Assembly (NCBI GenBank): GCA_024743355.1
Contig: JANSWS010000031.1
Location: 1 to 34,419, forward strand
Direction: 5' to 3'
Source of the DNA: a bacterium
GTDB lineage: Bacteria > Planctomycetota > Planctomycetia > Pirellulales > Pirellulaceae
DNA length: 34,419 bases
Made by a program: the position numbers and the translations under genes. The notes under the pieces were generated by a model. That model did not search any database. It saw only the letters and a program-made list of their open reading frames with translations, and was not told the DNA's origin. Positions 17,926 through 26,404 of the stretch are shown here, in pieces (within the stretch, counting starts at the first letter, position 1; each line of letters starts with the position of its first letter).

Positions 17926-18348
17926 ATCATTGTCCATGTTATTGGCTCGGTGCTGGGACTGGCAGGTACCCCAGACGTGACGGATAAAGCGTTTGATGCG
18001 CCCTTGTGGCTATCGGCCGACGATAGAGAGCTGTTCACGGATTGGATCATCCTGCACGAGATTGGTCACAACTGGGATACACAATCTGAGAACATCACGG
18101 CTGGGTCGTTCCGCAGAATCAGCGGTTGGACTCAGTCTGGTGATGATTGGGTCCCCTCGGACACCAGCGAGTTCTCGACCGTGCATTCACGTAGGGATCC
18201 GCTCGAGGATTTTGCTGAGCACTTCGCCATGTACTTTATGCAAGACGACTACCTTTGGGCGGACCCGAGCAACTCGCCTCGAAAGATGAATCACATGAAT
18301 TACTTCGCCAATAACATCAACACGATCTACGTGATGAGCAACATCTGA
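17926..18348 (+). pseudogene. C-terminal remnant of an HExxH zinc metallopeptidase
   Basis: The frame opens after a TAA at 17923 and runs to 18348. From a GTG at 17950 it encodes 132 residues. The sequence holds a zincin core: H36-E37-x-x-H40 in ILHEIGHNWD, then RRISGW, and a second acidic motif DPLEDFAEHFAMYF (E86 or E90). That order matches the gluzincin-type peptidases in which the glutamate of EDFAE is the third zinc ligand. Such peptidases normally have a substantial domain before HExxH and a signal peptide; here only about 40 residues precede it and there is no ribosome binding site. I therefore read it as a truncated copy rather than a working gene. A short functional protein cannot be excluded. 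Confidence 0.6.
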
Positions 18349-18857
18349 TCCGCGTCCTGTTCCGCCAACGGTGTTGACATCGTCGGCAGCGGTTTTGCGA
18401 AATTGCCAAAGGCGGGGAAATTTTCCTTGGGCCATTTCCCAACCGCGCATTGAAGGGCAAAAACCGGCATCTCAAGCCTGATTTTGGGTCCTTGCGTTCA
18501 ACTGCGGTTTCTCCAAGCGGTCGGACAGACCAGCGCGACTTGGCTCGCTGTCGATCTTGCACTTTACTCTATCGGTCGATGGCACCGCAGCGCGCAAATT
18601 TGGTCGCAGAATCGATCGCTTTATAGATATGAGGCAGAATTATTCGCATCGCCATGTGCCGTCGCCAGTTGCAGGAACAACGACTCTGCCACGTCCGTAC
18701 AGCCAGGAAGCTGCATGAATCTGCGTTCGAAGCGATTCATGCCGAGGTTTGAGGGAGGGATCCCGCCTGCAGACCGTTGAAGCAATCGCACTGGCGCTAC
18801 ACTGAGTAGCAAGTTACAATGGAGATGTACCCGAACAAGAATTCACAGGGGCCAAAG
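18349..18857. other. Intergenic stretch before the toxin-antitoxin pair
   Basis: About 500 bases with no supportable gene. Short open frames on both strands have no domain and poor starts. The only clear structure is a perfect 9-base inverted repeat, listed separately. The region must hold the promoter of the toxin-antitoxin genes, but I could not define it. Confidence 0.4.
18713..18742. promoter_or_regulatory. Inverted repeat upstream of the toxin-antitoxin pair
   Basis: GCATGAATC at 18713-18721 is matched exactly by GATTCATGC at 18734-18742, around a 12-base centre containing TTCGAA. It lies about 115 bases before the antitoxin start. It could be an operator for autoregulation, since toxin-antitoxin operons often bind their own promoter, or simply a hairpin. 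The functional reading is inference. Confidence 0.35.
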
Positions 18858-19091
18858 ATGGTTAGGCTTAATAGGATTACCAGCGACCCGACGGTCATGA
18901 ACGGACAACCGTGTATTCGGAGTATGCGATTGACAGTTCGCCGAGTCCTGGAAGCGCTGGCAACTTATCCCGATCGAGAAGAGTTTCGAGCCGAATATCC
19001 AGAACTTGAGGATGAAGACATCCGTCAGGCGTTGGCATACGCGGCAGCTAATCTGGACGATCAAGTGCTGGAGCTTTCTGACGCATCATGA
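18858..19091 (+). CDS. DUF433 family antitoxin
   Basis: A 77-residue protein matching DUF433 over nearly its whole length: RITSDPTVMNGQPCIRSMRL, then VRRVLEALATYP, then EFRAEYPELEDEDIRQALAYAA. DUF433 proteins are small helical, winged-helix-like antitoxins usually encoded just before a DUF5615 PIN-like toxin, as here. The frame is open from an ATG at 18819, but the ATG at 18858 has AGGGG six bases upstream and gives the usual family N-terminus. Its stop overlaps the toxin start in an ATGA, a common translational coupling in toxin-antitoxin pairs. It should bind and neutralise the toxin and may repress its own promoter. Confidence 0.85.
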   Translation: MVRLNRITSDPTVMNGQPCIRSMRLTVRRVLEALATYPDREEFRAEYPELEDEDIRQALAYAAANLDDQVLELSDAS

Positions 19092-19492
19092 AGTTCTTGC
19101 TCGATCAAGGCTTGCCACGTTCGACAATAAGTCATCTCCAGCGCCTAGGTCACGAAGCCGAACACGTTGGAGAACTTGGAATGGCAACGGCCAAAGATGA
19201 AGGCATTTTGGCCGAAGGCGCTTCTCGCGGTGCAATCGTGGTAACCCTGGATTCGGACTTTCACGCCTTGCTTGCATTGTCAAACGCTTCTTCACCTTCG
19301 GTAATCCGTATTCGCACGGCAGGCCTGAAAGGCGACGGAGTTTCGAGAGTCATCCAGCAGGTCGCGCTAGCAGTGGAGGCAGACTTGATGGCGGGTGCAG
19401 CCGTTACGGTGAACGATCGACGACTTGCAGTGAGACGCTTGCCGTTGATCACAATTGCCGGAGAAGAAGTTGACGGTACGTCAACCGGCTAG
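19088..19492 (+). CDS. DUF5615 PIN-like toxin
   Basis: A 134-residue PIN-like protein of the DUF5615 (Mut7-C-related) family. The start is typical: MKFLLDQGLPRSTISHL, with D6 as the first conserved acid. It continues with GHEAEHVGELGMATAKDEGI (D37, E38) and VVTLDSDFHALL (D55, D57). These acids fit the metal-binding site of a PIN nuclease, so the predicted activity is RNA cleavage. The family usually runs 110-120 residues; the last 20 or so here (EEVDGTSTG) look like a nonconserved tail. It overlaps the DUF433 gene by four bases (ATGA). The target RNA is unknown, and activity within this family is inferred from homology more than shown by experiment. Confidence 0.85.
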   Translation: MKFLLDQGLPRSTISHLQRLGHEAEHVGELGMATAKDEGILAEGASRGAIVVTLDSDFHALLALSNASSPSVIRIRTAGLKGDGVSRVIQQVALAVEADLMAGAAVTVNDRRLAVRRLPLITIAGEEVDGTSTG

Positions 19493-20143
19493 ATACGTCA
19501 TGATCACCAATCAAGGCGGACCGCCACTAGCGTCGGCCTCTCCGTAGAATAATCAGTGGCGGACAATCTCACATGCGTCGATTTGCGGTTGAGTAACGAG
19601 TGGAGAATGACGTGCTCCAATGGCTGATTGGGAGGCTATTTGCTCAATTGCATCTCTCTCCATGCTGTCGGACAGACCTTTGGTATTTGCAGGTCGGCGT
19701 TCGGCGCAGTTTTCGCATGTGGTGGGAGTCACCTACGCGAGCAGTTTCCAAGCTCAATTGGCGATTCTGCTCTTCAATGTCGACGCAACTCGGCGATTTC
19801 CTCATGTTGCCCCCGAGTGCATTGAAAATGCTAACTCGCATCAGACAATCACGTTGATCGCGCATCAGGTGCGGCGAGCGGGTAATCAACGGAGATGGGC
19901 AAAGGATTCCCGAGCCTCGTCAAGTAGGATCATCCTTTCCGCAGACGGAAGTACCTGCACTTCGATTACTCGTTCGCTTTACCGCTGGAATCGATAGGGC
20001 TGCAAGCAATCCAGAGCAGTTTGCCGTTGCTCCAGAGGACGAGCAGACAAAGTTTACGCTTAGGCAAATGCTCTTTAAGACCCCGCGCGGTCTTCAGTAT
20101 CGAGCGGTCTTTACCGTGCTCGAAGCCGTTGCTCCTTGCTGAC
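19493..20143. other. Gene-poor, probably decayed region
   Basis: About 650 bases without a convincing gene. Overlapping plus-strand frames (19600-19997) have no domain, signal peptide or ribosome binding site. On the minus strand, a stretch ending at about 19997 (residues LKEHLP ... LLWIACSPIDSSGKANE) has coding-like codons and faintly recalls the C-terminal tail of tRNA lysidine synthetases, but there is no start or N-terminal part. Together with the metallopeptidase remnant on the other side of the toxin-antitoxin pair, this suggests a site of past insertion and deletion. Confidence 0.4.
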
Positions 20144-21022
20144 TCATCGCGGATAGCCAAGAAGATAAGGAATTGCAATGAAGCCGGACCTGCACTCGCC
20201 GATCTCCCACAAGAACGAGTCACCCTGATCTAACGATTTGGTCAGTTCAATTAATTCGTCTTCGTTGTACGTGCGTAGCACGGATACCAAGCCATCCCAA
20301 AACACGCACAGCGGTACAACGGGTAACAGATAGGTCAAGAAAAGGCGGCTCCATTTGAACGGACGTATTGCTGGGGAGAGCAGCCATACACCCAGAGGTG
20401 AAAGAGCAAACTGAATAAGATGTGCGACATCGCGCTTTTGAGCTTCGAATATTGCGATCGGTTGTCTCGCGTCGACGGCATTCTGCAGAATGCGTCTCGC
20501 ATCTTGCATATTGAAGTGATGAAACGATAGAAACTGTGTCCGCAGCCCTCGTAGTCGATCCGGGACGTCGCGCGCGTCGATTGAGTCGGGCTCAAAGGTC
20601 ATGACGGAATTGCCATTGCTCACCAATCGTTGTAGTGAACTGTAATTGGGGTAGAAATCGGTTAGTACAATCTGCAGCGACGGAAGCCTTTGAACGAGCA
20701 ATTCTGCCAATTTGGGCCAACCCCCTCCAGCGCCGGTGCCCATGTCGATGATTCTGCAACATTGGCTCTTATTTACGCCCTTCTCTAGAATCGGGACAAT
20801 GGCCTCATAAAAGTTGAATTGGTTGACCACATGGCTGAGGTAATCCGTCATGCAGTCGCGAATTGTGGCTGGGAACCAGGGTTGATCTTCGAATTCGAAG
20901 AGGTGTAAGCGTCGCACGTTGATCTCTTCAGAGAATTCCTTGTAGGCCTCGAGCGAAATTCTATAGGAAGTCGTTTCGCTACACAGGAGGGCGCGGTCTT
21001 GGCCGATGTCGTCCGGTGCCAT
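20144..21022 (-). CDS. SAM-dependent methyltransferase-like protein with hydrophobic C-terminal half
   Basis: A 292-residue protein with a class I methyltransferase core. Motif I is RIIDMGTGAGGGWPKLAEL (residues 90-108), motif II is LQIVLTDFYPN with D122, and motif IV is recalled by LSFHHFNMQDARRIL. After the core come IAIFEAQKRD and a hydrophobic stretch (about residues 205-250, PLGVWLLSPAIRPF and LFLTYLLPVVPLCVFWDGLVS) that could form one or two membrane segments, then RTYNEDELIEL. The core is convincing; the substrate is not predictable. The hydrophobic half suggests a lipid or membrane-bound substrate, which is inference. It lies downstream of the kinase gene on the same strand, but 138 bases and a hairpin intervene, so cotranscription is uncertain. 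Confidence 0.75.
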   Translation of the reverse strand: MAPDDIGQDRALLCSETTSYRISLEAYKEFSEEINVRRLHLFEFEDQPWFPATIRDCMTDYLSHVVNQFNFYEAIVPILEKGVNKSQCCRIIDMGTGAGGGWPKLAELLVQRLPSLQIVLTDFYPNYSSLQRLVSNGNSVMTFEPDSIDARDVPDRLRGLRTQFLSFHHFNMQDARRILQNAVDARQPIAIFEAQKRDVAHLIQFALSPLGVWLLSPAIRPFKWSRLFLTYLLPVVPLCVFWDGLVSVLRTYNEDELIELTKSLDQGDSFLWEIGECRSGFIAIPYLLGYPR

Positions 21023-21071
21023 CCCGGAATCTCTCGATTTATTTGCAGCTCGACTACGACATCCGGGCTCT

Positions 21072-21140
21072 CCTCTCTTCCAGACTTGTTTGGGGAGAGG
21101 GGTTGGGAGTGAGGGGTTTCAATCTTGGGGGTGTAGTCAA
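21072..21140. repeat. C/G-skewed hairpin repeat after the kinase gene
   Basis: CCTCTCTTCC at 21072-21081 pairs, with one irregularity, with GGGGAGAGG at 21092-21100, followed by a G-rich tail GGTTGGGAGTGAGGGG. Strongly strand-skewed CCCTC/GAGGG hairpins also occur at 29107-29128 and 32429-32446 in this window, suggesting a dispersed family. It lies between the kinase stop and the methyltransferase start and may attenuate readthrough. Confidence 0.45.
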
Positions 21141-21160
21141 GACATCCGCTTGATTGAGGC

Positions 21161-23404
21161 TTATGTCTTAATGACTAGCTTCACGATGATGAGCCAAGCC
21201 GATATGAGTGTTGCTGCGGCAAAGCCGAGAATAGACAATCCGAGCACGATGAGATTTTGCAAAAGTCGGTTTCCGGGAGAGCTAGATTTTTCTGCCCATT
21301 CTTGTACCACAACGTACAAACCTGGGTCCTCTACGTGATCCACTTCAATCTGCTTGGCAACCGCGAGCCAACTTCCTTCCCTATAGAATGGATCTATGTA
21401 TTCCCGCGTGTCCAACAATCGTGCCAGATCGGCCTGGGCATGGCTCACGAGCATAGAGTCAACAGAAGCTCCGTGCTGTTGGTAGAATTCGTGTCGAATG
21501 GGACGAGCTTTCGTAAGTCCCGGCCTTGCATCGAAGATGGCTATGAACCGCTCCGGTGTTTCTTTGATTTCCGGGAGGCTGACGAGTTCCTGCAATTCAA
21601 TGAAAATGCCGGTCACACCTTGAAATCTATCCTGACTCCAGATTGGGGCAGAAAGTGCAAGCACCCAGGTATCGTTATGCTTAGGCGCGAAGCTCACAGT
21701 GAGTCTCGGAACAGAGACACCTATTGGCCAGGCTAGATCCCCCGGCCCTTCGTCAGGAGTATCGGCAGGAGCTCCGGTGAAATAGGATCGATAGTTAAAT
21801 TGCTCACCCAGCGTGTTCTCCCTTGGATGCCTGGCAATCTGATAGCCGTCCGCATCACACACAAACCAGCTGAACGTACGTGTCAAATTCTGCATGTCGT
21901 TGTGTGGATCACCGCTCAGAGTTTCTATCATTCTCTGCAGATCCGCTAGCTCAGCCGGTGAGTGATCCATCGTGAGTTCTCCAACCGATTGTTGACGACG
22001 CTCAGAATCAAGTTCGTTCCAGGCTATGAGCAACTCACTCAACTCCTGATCCTGGACGATCTTGTCGGCCTGCTCGAATCGCTGGTTAATCTTCACCTCA
22101 ACATCCTTTACCGCGAGAGCGGCGGCCATTTCCAGAGATTCGTTGGCGTATTCTCCCAGTTGAGATTGCAGCTCCTGCACCAGAGGTCCCAGAAAATATC
22201 CTGCAGTCAGAACGGAAGTCATAGACACCATGATGAGAGCCAATGAAATCCACGATATGCCGGGATTTCTTTGCATCCACCGCCATAGTCGTCCCGCGCT
22301 TGAGACCGCGCGGGCACGGATCGGTTCGTGTCTACGGTAGCGTTGAAGATCATCGCTGAGCTCAATCGCTGACTGGTATCTTTGGTCGGGGTGCTTTTCG
22401 AGGCATTTCAAGCAGATTGTCTCGAGATCTTTTGATATTCGCGGATCGAATGATTGTGGGCGAGGTGGCTCATCAAACTGGATCTTATGCAGAATGCTGT
22501 CAAAACTGCCGCGAAATGGCCTTTCACCCGTTAGCATCTCGAAAAAAACGACACCCAACGAGAAGATATCGGATCGACCGTCGGCAAGATCGGAGTCACC
22601 ACGAGCTTGCTCGGGTGACATATATGCGGGCGTTCCAGTGATACCACTCGAATGCTCGGCTGAAAACTGACTCTCTCGTAGCGCAAGTCCAAAGTCTGTG
22701 ATGTGTGGCACACCGTCATCGTCAAGCAAGACGTTATCGGGCTTGAGGTCTCGATGCACGATTCCCTGTTCATGAGCGTTGTTCAGCGCGCTGCAGATGG
22801 TAATGAGAATCGCCAACGTTTCTTGGGAACCCATTCTTGATTCATGCATCCGATCACGTAGCGTAACTCCATCGACATAGTCGCTCACAATGAAGGCGAT
22901 GTCCGCATCCGAGTCAGCTTCATGAACACTAACGATATTTGGGTGTTTTCGAAGTTGGGCCGCAATTCGTGCCTCTTCGATAAATTGCTCAATGAATTCA
23001 GGCGAAAGATCCCTTCGAGGAATCTTGAGCGCCACATCGCATTCAAGTTTTGAATCCCAGGCTCGCCAGACGTTGCCAAATGCACCCGCACCAATCAGAT
23101 CTTCAAGCACGTAATGGCGGATAGTTTGTCCGGGCCACTGATTGTTCGCATGTACACCGATTTCTGCGTTGGAGTGGTGGTCGATGGTTTCTGCAACGGA
23201 GACGTCTTCTGCGATCTTCCAGGCATTTTCGACCAGTTGTAGTTGTCGTAGCCGAACTCGCAGTTGGTCGGCAAGGTCCGGATGTTCAGCCAGAATTTCA
23301 TCGTCGGAATATACGTCTCCCGATTGTCGCCGTTGCACAACACCAGCTATGATTTCACGGATACGTACATCGTCATCGCGCTCTTGCATCAGTGGCCCAT
23401 CCAC
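21161..23404 (-). CDS. Membrane Ser/Thr protein kinase with Cache-like sensor domain
   Basis: A 747-residue PknB-type receptor kinase. Residues 1-90 form an N-terminal extension. The kinase domain (about 98-360) is complete: GAGAFGNV loop at 105-112, K127 in VALKIPR, catalytic VHRDLKPDN with D219, DFG at 237-239 and GTPAYMSPEQA. A first membrane segment lies at about 382-405. It is followed by an extracytoplasmic region of about 310 residues with Cache features (WFVCDADGYQIARHP, then NYRSYFTGAP, later LALSAPIW and GVTGIFIELQ). A second membrane segment (716-742) leaves only a few residues at the C-terminus. So an outside ligand should control a cytoplasmic kinase. The start is GTG 23404 or ATG 23389. 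The gene begins three bases after the ECF sigma stop, so the two are cotranscribed. Confidence 0.92.
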   Translation of the reverse strand: MDGPLMQERDDDVRIREIIAGVVQRRQSGDVYSDDEILAEHPDLADQLRVRLRQLQLVENAWKIAEDVSVAETIDHHSNAEIGVHANNQWPGQTIRHYVLEDLIGAGAFGNVWRAWDSKLECDVALKIPRRDLSPEFIEQFIEEARIAAQLRKHPNIVSVHEADSDADIAFIVSDYVDGVTLRDRMHESRMGSQETLAILITICSALNNAHEQGIVHRDLKPDNVLLDDDGVPHITDFGLALRESQFSAEHSSGITGTPAYMSPEQARGDSDLADGRSDIFSLGVVFFEMLTGERPFRGSFDSILHKIQFDEPPRPQSFDPRISKDLETICLKCLEKHPDQRYQSAIELSDDLQRYRRHEPIRARAVSSAGRLWRWMQRNPGISWISLALIMVSMTSVLTAGYFLGPLVQELQSQLGEYANESLEMAAALAVKDVEVKINQRFEQADKIVQDQELSELLIAWNELDSERRQQSVGELTMDHSPAELADLQRMIETLSGDPHNDMQNLTRTFSWFVCDADGYQIARHPRENTLGEQFNYRSYFTGAPADTPDEGPGDLAWPIGVSVPRLTVSFAPKHNDTWVLALSAPIWSQDRFQGVTGIFIELQELVSLPEIKETPERFIAIFDARPGLTKARPIRHEFYQQHGASVDSMLVSHAQADLARLLDTREYIDPFYREGSWLAVAKQIEVDHVEDPGLYVVVQEWAEKSSSPGNRLLQNLIVLGLSILGFAAATLISAWLIIVKLVIKT

Positions 23405-23407
23405 GTT

Positions 23408-24040
23408 TCACTGAGTTCTGCTAATCCAATCTGACGCGTTGCCTAGAAGCTTCCGCAGGGATTTCTTGCCTCTGTGGAGCAAGCCTCGCACGGCGCCGCT
23501 GGACAATCTCATTTTCTGCGCTACCTCATCCGTATTCAGGTTCTCGATATAGCGTAAGCGGATGGCTTCGCCCTGATCTACAGGGAGACTGTCCAATGCA
23601 ACCTGCAATGCCGCGACAGCTTCATTGGCTGCGGCCATACGACTGGGAGACCGCTTATGGTCGGAAATGAGGTCAATTAGCCGCTTGTAAGACTCTCGCG
23701 AGCCCAAGACGTGACAGTCGCCACGTTTCCAGTCGCCTCCTCTCTTCTTCCGTCCTGCCCTTCGAATTGCATCTGCCGCGCGAGCATTGGCAACGACTCG
23801 AAGCCAGGCAAAGAAAGCTTTTGCATCACCTGCGTGAAACTTGGAGAAGCTGCGAAAGACCTCGATAAAAGTCATCTGCAGGATGTCTTCTACATCGACC
23901 ACTGGACGGACTGAATCTGGAATCCGCCTGCTGATATGTTCGGCCAGCTGGTCAAAATTACTCAGCAGCAACTGCTGAAGGGCCGACTGGTCACCGTCTC
24001 TCGCCGCCGCCAGCCACTCTTCCTGTTCAGAGTGTTCCAT
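23408..24040 (-). CDS. ECF RNA polymerase sigma factor
   Basis: A 210-residue sigma-70 family protein with ECF architecture. Region 2 spans about residues 25-98, including VDVEDILQMTFIEVFRSFSKF and AFFAWLRVVANARAADAIRR. A linker of about 45 residues carries a basic patch (RRAGRKKRGGDWKRG). Region 4 (about 145-200) contains LDSLPVDQGEAIRLRYIE and the helix-turn-helix NTDEVAQKMRLSSGAVRGLL. No anti-sigma factor gene is adjacent; instead the next gene, three bases on, is a membrane Ser/Thr kinase. ECF factors linked to such kinases are a known theme in planctomycetes, where phosphorylation is thought to replace anti-sigma control. Which promoters it reads cannot be told from this window. Confidence 0.93.
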   Translation of the reverse strand: MEHSEQEEWLAAARDGDQSALQQLLLSNFDQLAEHISRRIPDSVRPVVDVEDILQMTFIEVFRSFSKFHAGDAKAFFAWLRVVANARAADAIRRAGRKKRGGDWKRGDCHVLGSRESYKRLIDLISDHKRSPSRMAAANEAVAALQVALDSLPVDQGEAIRLRYIENLNTDEVAQKMRLSSGAVRGLLHRGKKSLRKLLGNASDWISRTQ

Positions 24041-24139
24041 ACCGGCCTCTTTCCGAGATCATTTAATTTTTCCGCGCGCGCCCAACTCCCAGATGACGGT
24101 TGATCCATTGGACAACGAACACGGCTTAAGGGCGATGAA

Positions 24140-24538
24140 ATGAACGAATGTCACCGAACAGAATCGACTGAGCGGATCAAAGGTGAAGACTGGTGTGTGG
24201 CTTGCAAGAAGCCTGTTGGGGAATGGAGCGTCTACTTCGAAGAGTCAATCCACACAGATAGTGGTTATGACAAGGTTCGCCGATGTCCGCATTGTAATGA
24301 AAAGTGTTTCGAAGATGGAAATTTTAGCCTTGGTTGCTTCTTCTTCTTTGTTGGCTTATTCGGGTTGCCGCCTTTATGGCTGGGTTTGCTAAACCAATTC
24401 GGATTAGCGCCCGAACTTGATTTTGACCATGCTGGAACCGCTTTAGGTTTCCTTGCATTTGCCATCTTAAACGGGGCAGCGTTATCCACCCTTGTTGCAA
24501 AGACTTACAAGTGGTGTCTATATCGCGATAAGCCATAA
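24140..24538 (+). CDS. Small zinc-ribbon membrane protein
   Basis: A 132-residue hypothetical protein. Its N-terminal half has two cysteine pairs, CVAC (C19, C22) and CPHC (C49, C52) plus C56, spaced like a zinc ribbon. The C-terminal half has two hydrophobic segments (about 63-87 and 98-120), followed by a short basic tail. It should therefore be a membrane protein with a cytoplasmic zinc-binding domain. I do not recognise a named family. The ATG at 24140 has AAGGG about eight bases upstream. The gene is divergent from the ECF sigma gene across 99 bases, so it could be a target of that sigma factor, but nothing in the sequence shows this. Confidence 0.6.
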   Translation: MNECHRTESTERIKGEDWCVACKKPVGEWSVYFEESIHTDSGYDKVRRCPHCNEKCFEDGNFSLGCFFFFVGLFGLPPLWLGLLNQFGLAPELDFDHAGTALGFLAFAILNGAALSTLVAKTYKWCLYRDKP

Positions 24539-24868
24539 TGGCACTTGCAGGCTCCACAGCTGGAGCTGTCATCGCAATCCAGGAAAATTGCAGGGGTTCT
24601 GCTCGAGCGAAGTGGATCTATCAAATCAATCTTTTCCATCCGTGGGGTTCGCTGCTTGCCATTCGTACCCCCAGGCAGCACCGTCCTTGGCATGGAAATT
24701 CGCTTTGCAAACGATCACCGTGCGAATAGCCGAAAGGTAAGGTTTCTTTCCCAAATATTCGCTAGGTTGAGTAACGCGAATCACTTTTGCCATGCTAGGA
24801 TTATTGGTCTTTTCCGGGCGACTCGTGAAAGTCCGTCCTCATATCTATTCTCGCATGGTGTTTCAACA
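24539..24868. other. Intergenic leader before the sulfatase
   Basis: About 330 bases. The sulfatase frame happens to remain open through it back to 24545, but the encoded residues show no domain and the signal peptide begins only at 24869, so I regard it as noncoding. No promoter, RNA or strong hairpin could be defined. Confidence 0.45.
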
Positions 24869-26404
24869 ATGAAAGTTTTCGTTGGTCTCGTATTCTTGGC
24901 AGTTTTCCAAATCGCTTGTACGGCACAAGCGAATGACAAACCGAACATCTTGGTCATCATGGGAGATGACATCGGCTACTGGAATGTCAGTTACAATAAT
25001 TCAGGGATGATGGGTTACCGCACGCCCAATATCGATCGACTGGCAGCTGAGGGAATGCGATTTACGGACTATTACGCGCAGCAAAGCTGCACGGCCGGTC
25101 GGGCGGCGTTCATCACAGGACAAGCGCCCGTTCGAACGGGTTTGACGAAAGTAGGCGTCCCGGGTGCGCGGGTTGGTATCCAGAAAGAGGACCCCACGCT
25201 GGCTGAGCTGCTCAAGCCGCTCGGTTACGCGACGGGACAGTTCGGCAAGAACCACTTGGGCGATCGCGACGAATATTTGCCGACCAACCACGGGTTCGAT
25301 GAGTTCTTTGGGAACCTGTACCACCTCAACGCCGAAGAGGAACCTGAGAACGAAGACTACCCACGAAATCCACAATTCCGAGAGCAGTTCGGACCGCGTG
25401 GAGTGATTCATAGCTACGCAGACGGTCGCATCGAAGACACCGGTCCACTCACCAAGAAACGGATGGAAACAGTCGACGAGGAATTCTTGTCGGCGACGAC
25501 CGATTTCATCGAACGGAGCCACAAGGCGGATAAGCCTTTCTTCGTCTGGTTCAACAGCACGCGGATGCACTTCTATACGCACATCAAACCCGAGCATCGA
25601 GGACTGTCGGGACCGAATGGCAACTTCTACTCCGACGGGATGGTTGAGCACGACCAGCAGGTCGGCACGCTACTGCAGCAACTCGATGATTTGGGGATCA
25701 GTGACAATACGATTGTGATCTACACGACGGACAACGGCCCGCACTTCAATGAGTGGCCCGATGGAGGAATTACACCGTTTCGTGGCGAGAAGAATACCAA
25801 CTGGGAGGGCGCCTTCCGCGTACCATGCGTCGTTCGCTGGCCTGGAAAGATTCAGGCAAACGCGATTTCCAACTCGATCATGGCGCACACGGATTGGGTG
25901 CCCACGCTGCTTGCGGCTGCGGGCGAGCCTGAAGTGAAGGAGAAGTTGCTCAAGGGCTATCAGGCTGGTGGTACGAACTACAAGGTCCACATCGACGGCT
26001 ATAACTTTTTGCCACACCTGACCGGCAAGGAAGAACAATCGCCTCGACGCGGCTTCTTTTACTTCAGTGACGATGGTGATTTTCTCGCGATCCGCTGGGA
26101 TGACTGGAAGATTGTTTATATGGAACAGAGAGCCAAACAGTTTGATGTTTGGCGTGAGCCGTTCGTCAAACTCCGAACTCCAAAGATTTTCAACCTTCGA
26201 CGGGACCCGTTCGAACGAGCCGACACCGATTCGAACAATTACAATCATTGGTGGAGTCAACGTGTCTTCGCAATTGCGCCCGCTCAGGCCGCAGCCATGC
26301 AGTTCCTGCAGACCTACCGGGAGTTTCCTCCCCGTCAGAAGCCAGCCGCCTTCAATCTGGATGAGGTGATGCGCGACATGGAACAGCAAGTTGGCGGCAA
26401 ATGA
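24869..26404 (+). CDS. Exported arylsulfatase, formylglycine type
   Basis: A 511-residue sulfatase with a signal peptide (MKVFVGLVFLAVFQIACTAQA). Metal-binding D33/D34 lie in ILVIMGDDIGYWN. The active-site motif CTAGR, C74 in QQSCTAGRAAFITGQ, is the Cys-type consensus that needs a formylglycine-generating enzyme; none is encoded in the window. Further conserved parts are GYATGQFGKNHLGD, YTTDNGPHFNEWP and FRGEKNTNWEGAFRVP. Full length for the family. It should hydrolyse a sulfate ester in the periplasm or outside the cell, probably from a sulfated polysaccharide or glycolipid; the substrate is not predictable. The chosen ATG at 24869 begins the signal peptide, though its ribosome binding site is weak. 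It is upstream of the exported amidohydrolase on the same strand, but more than 300 bases separate them. Confidence 0.92.
   Translation: MKVFVGLVFLAVFQIACTAQANDKPNILVIMGDDIGYWNVSYNNSGMMGYRTPNIDRLAAEGMRFTDYYAQQSCTAGRAAFITGQAPVRTGLTKVGVPGARVGIQKEDPTLAELLKPLGYATGQFGKNHLGDRDEYLPTNHGFDEFFGNLYHLNAEEEPENEDYPRNPQFREQFGPRGVIHSYADGRIEDTGPLTKKRMETVDEEFLSATTDFIERSHKADKPFFVWFNSTRMHFYTHIKPEHRGLSGPNGNFYSDGMVEHDQQVGTLLQQLDDLGISDNTIVIYTTDNGPHFNEWPDGGITPFRGEKNTNWEGAFRVPCVVRWPGKIQANAISNSIMAHTDWVPTLLAAAGEPEVKEKLLKGYQAGGTNYKVHIDGYNFLPHLTGKEEQSPRRGFFYFSDDGDFLAIRWDDWKIVYMEQRAKQFDVWREPFVKLRTPKIFNLRRDPFERADTDSNNYNHWWSQRVFAIAPAQAAAMQFLQTYREFPPRQKPAAFNLDEVMRDMEQQVGGK

Noticed and set aside
19600-19997. Overlapping plus-strand frames after the toxin gene
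   Set aside because: No domain, no ribosome binding site and competing frames of similar length.
24545-24868. N-terminal extension of the sulfatase frame
   Set aside because: Open by chance; the signal peptide starts at 24869 and the extension has no family similarity.
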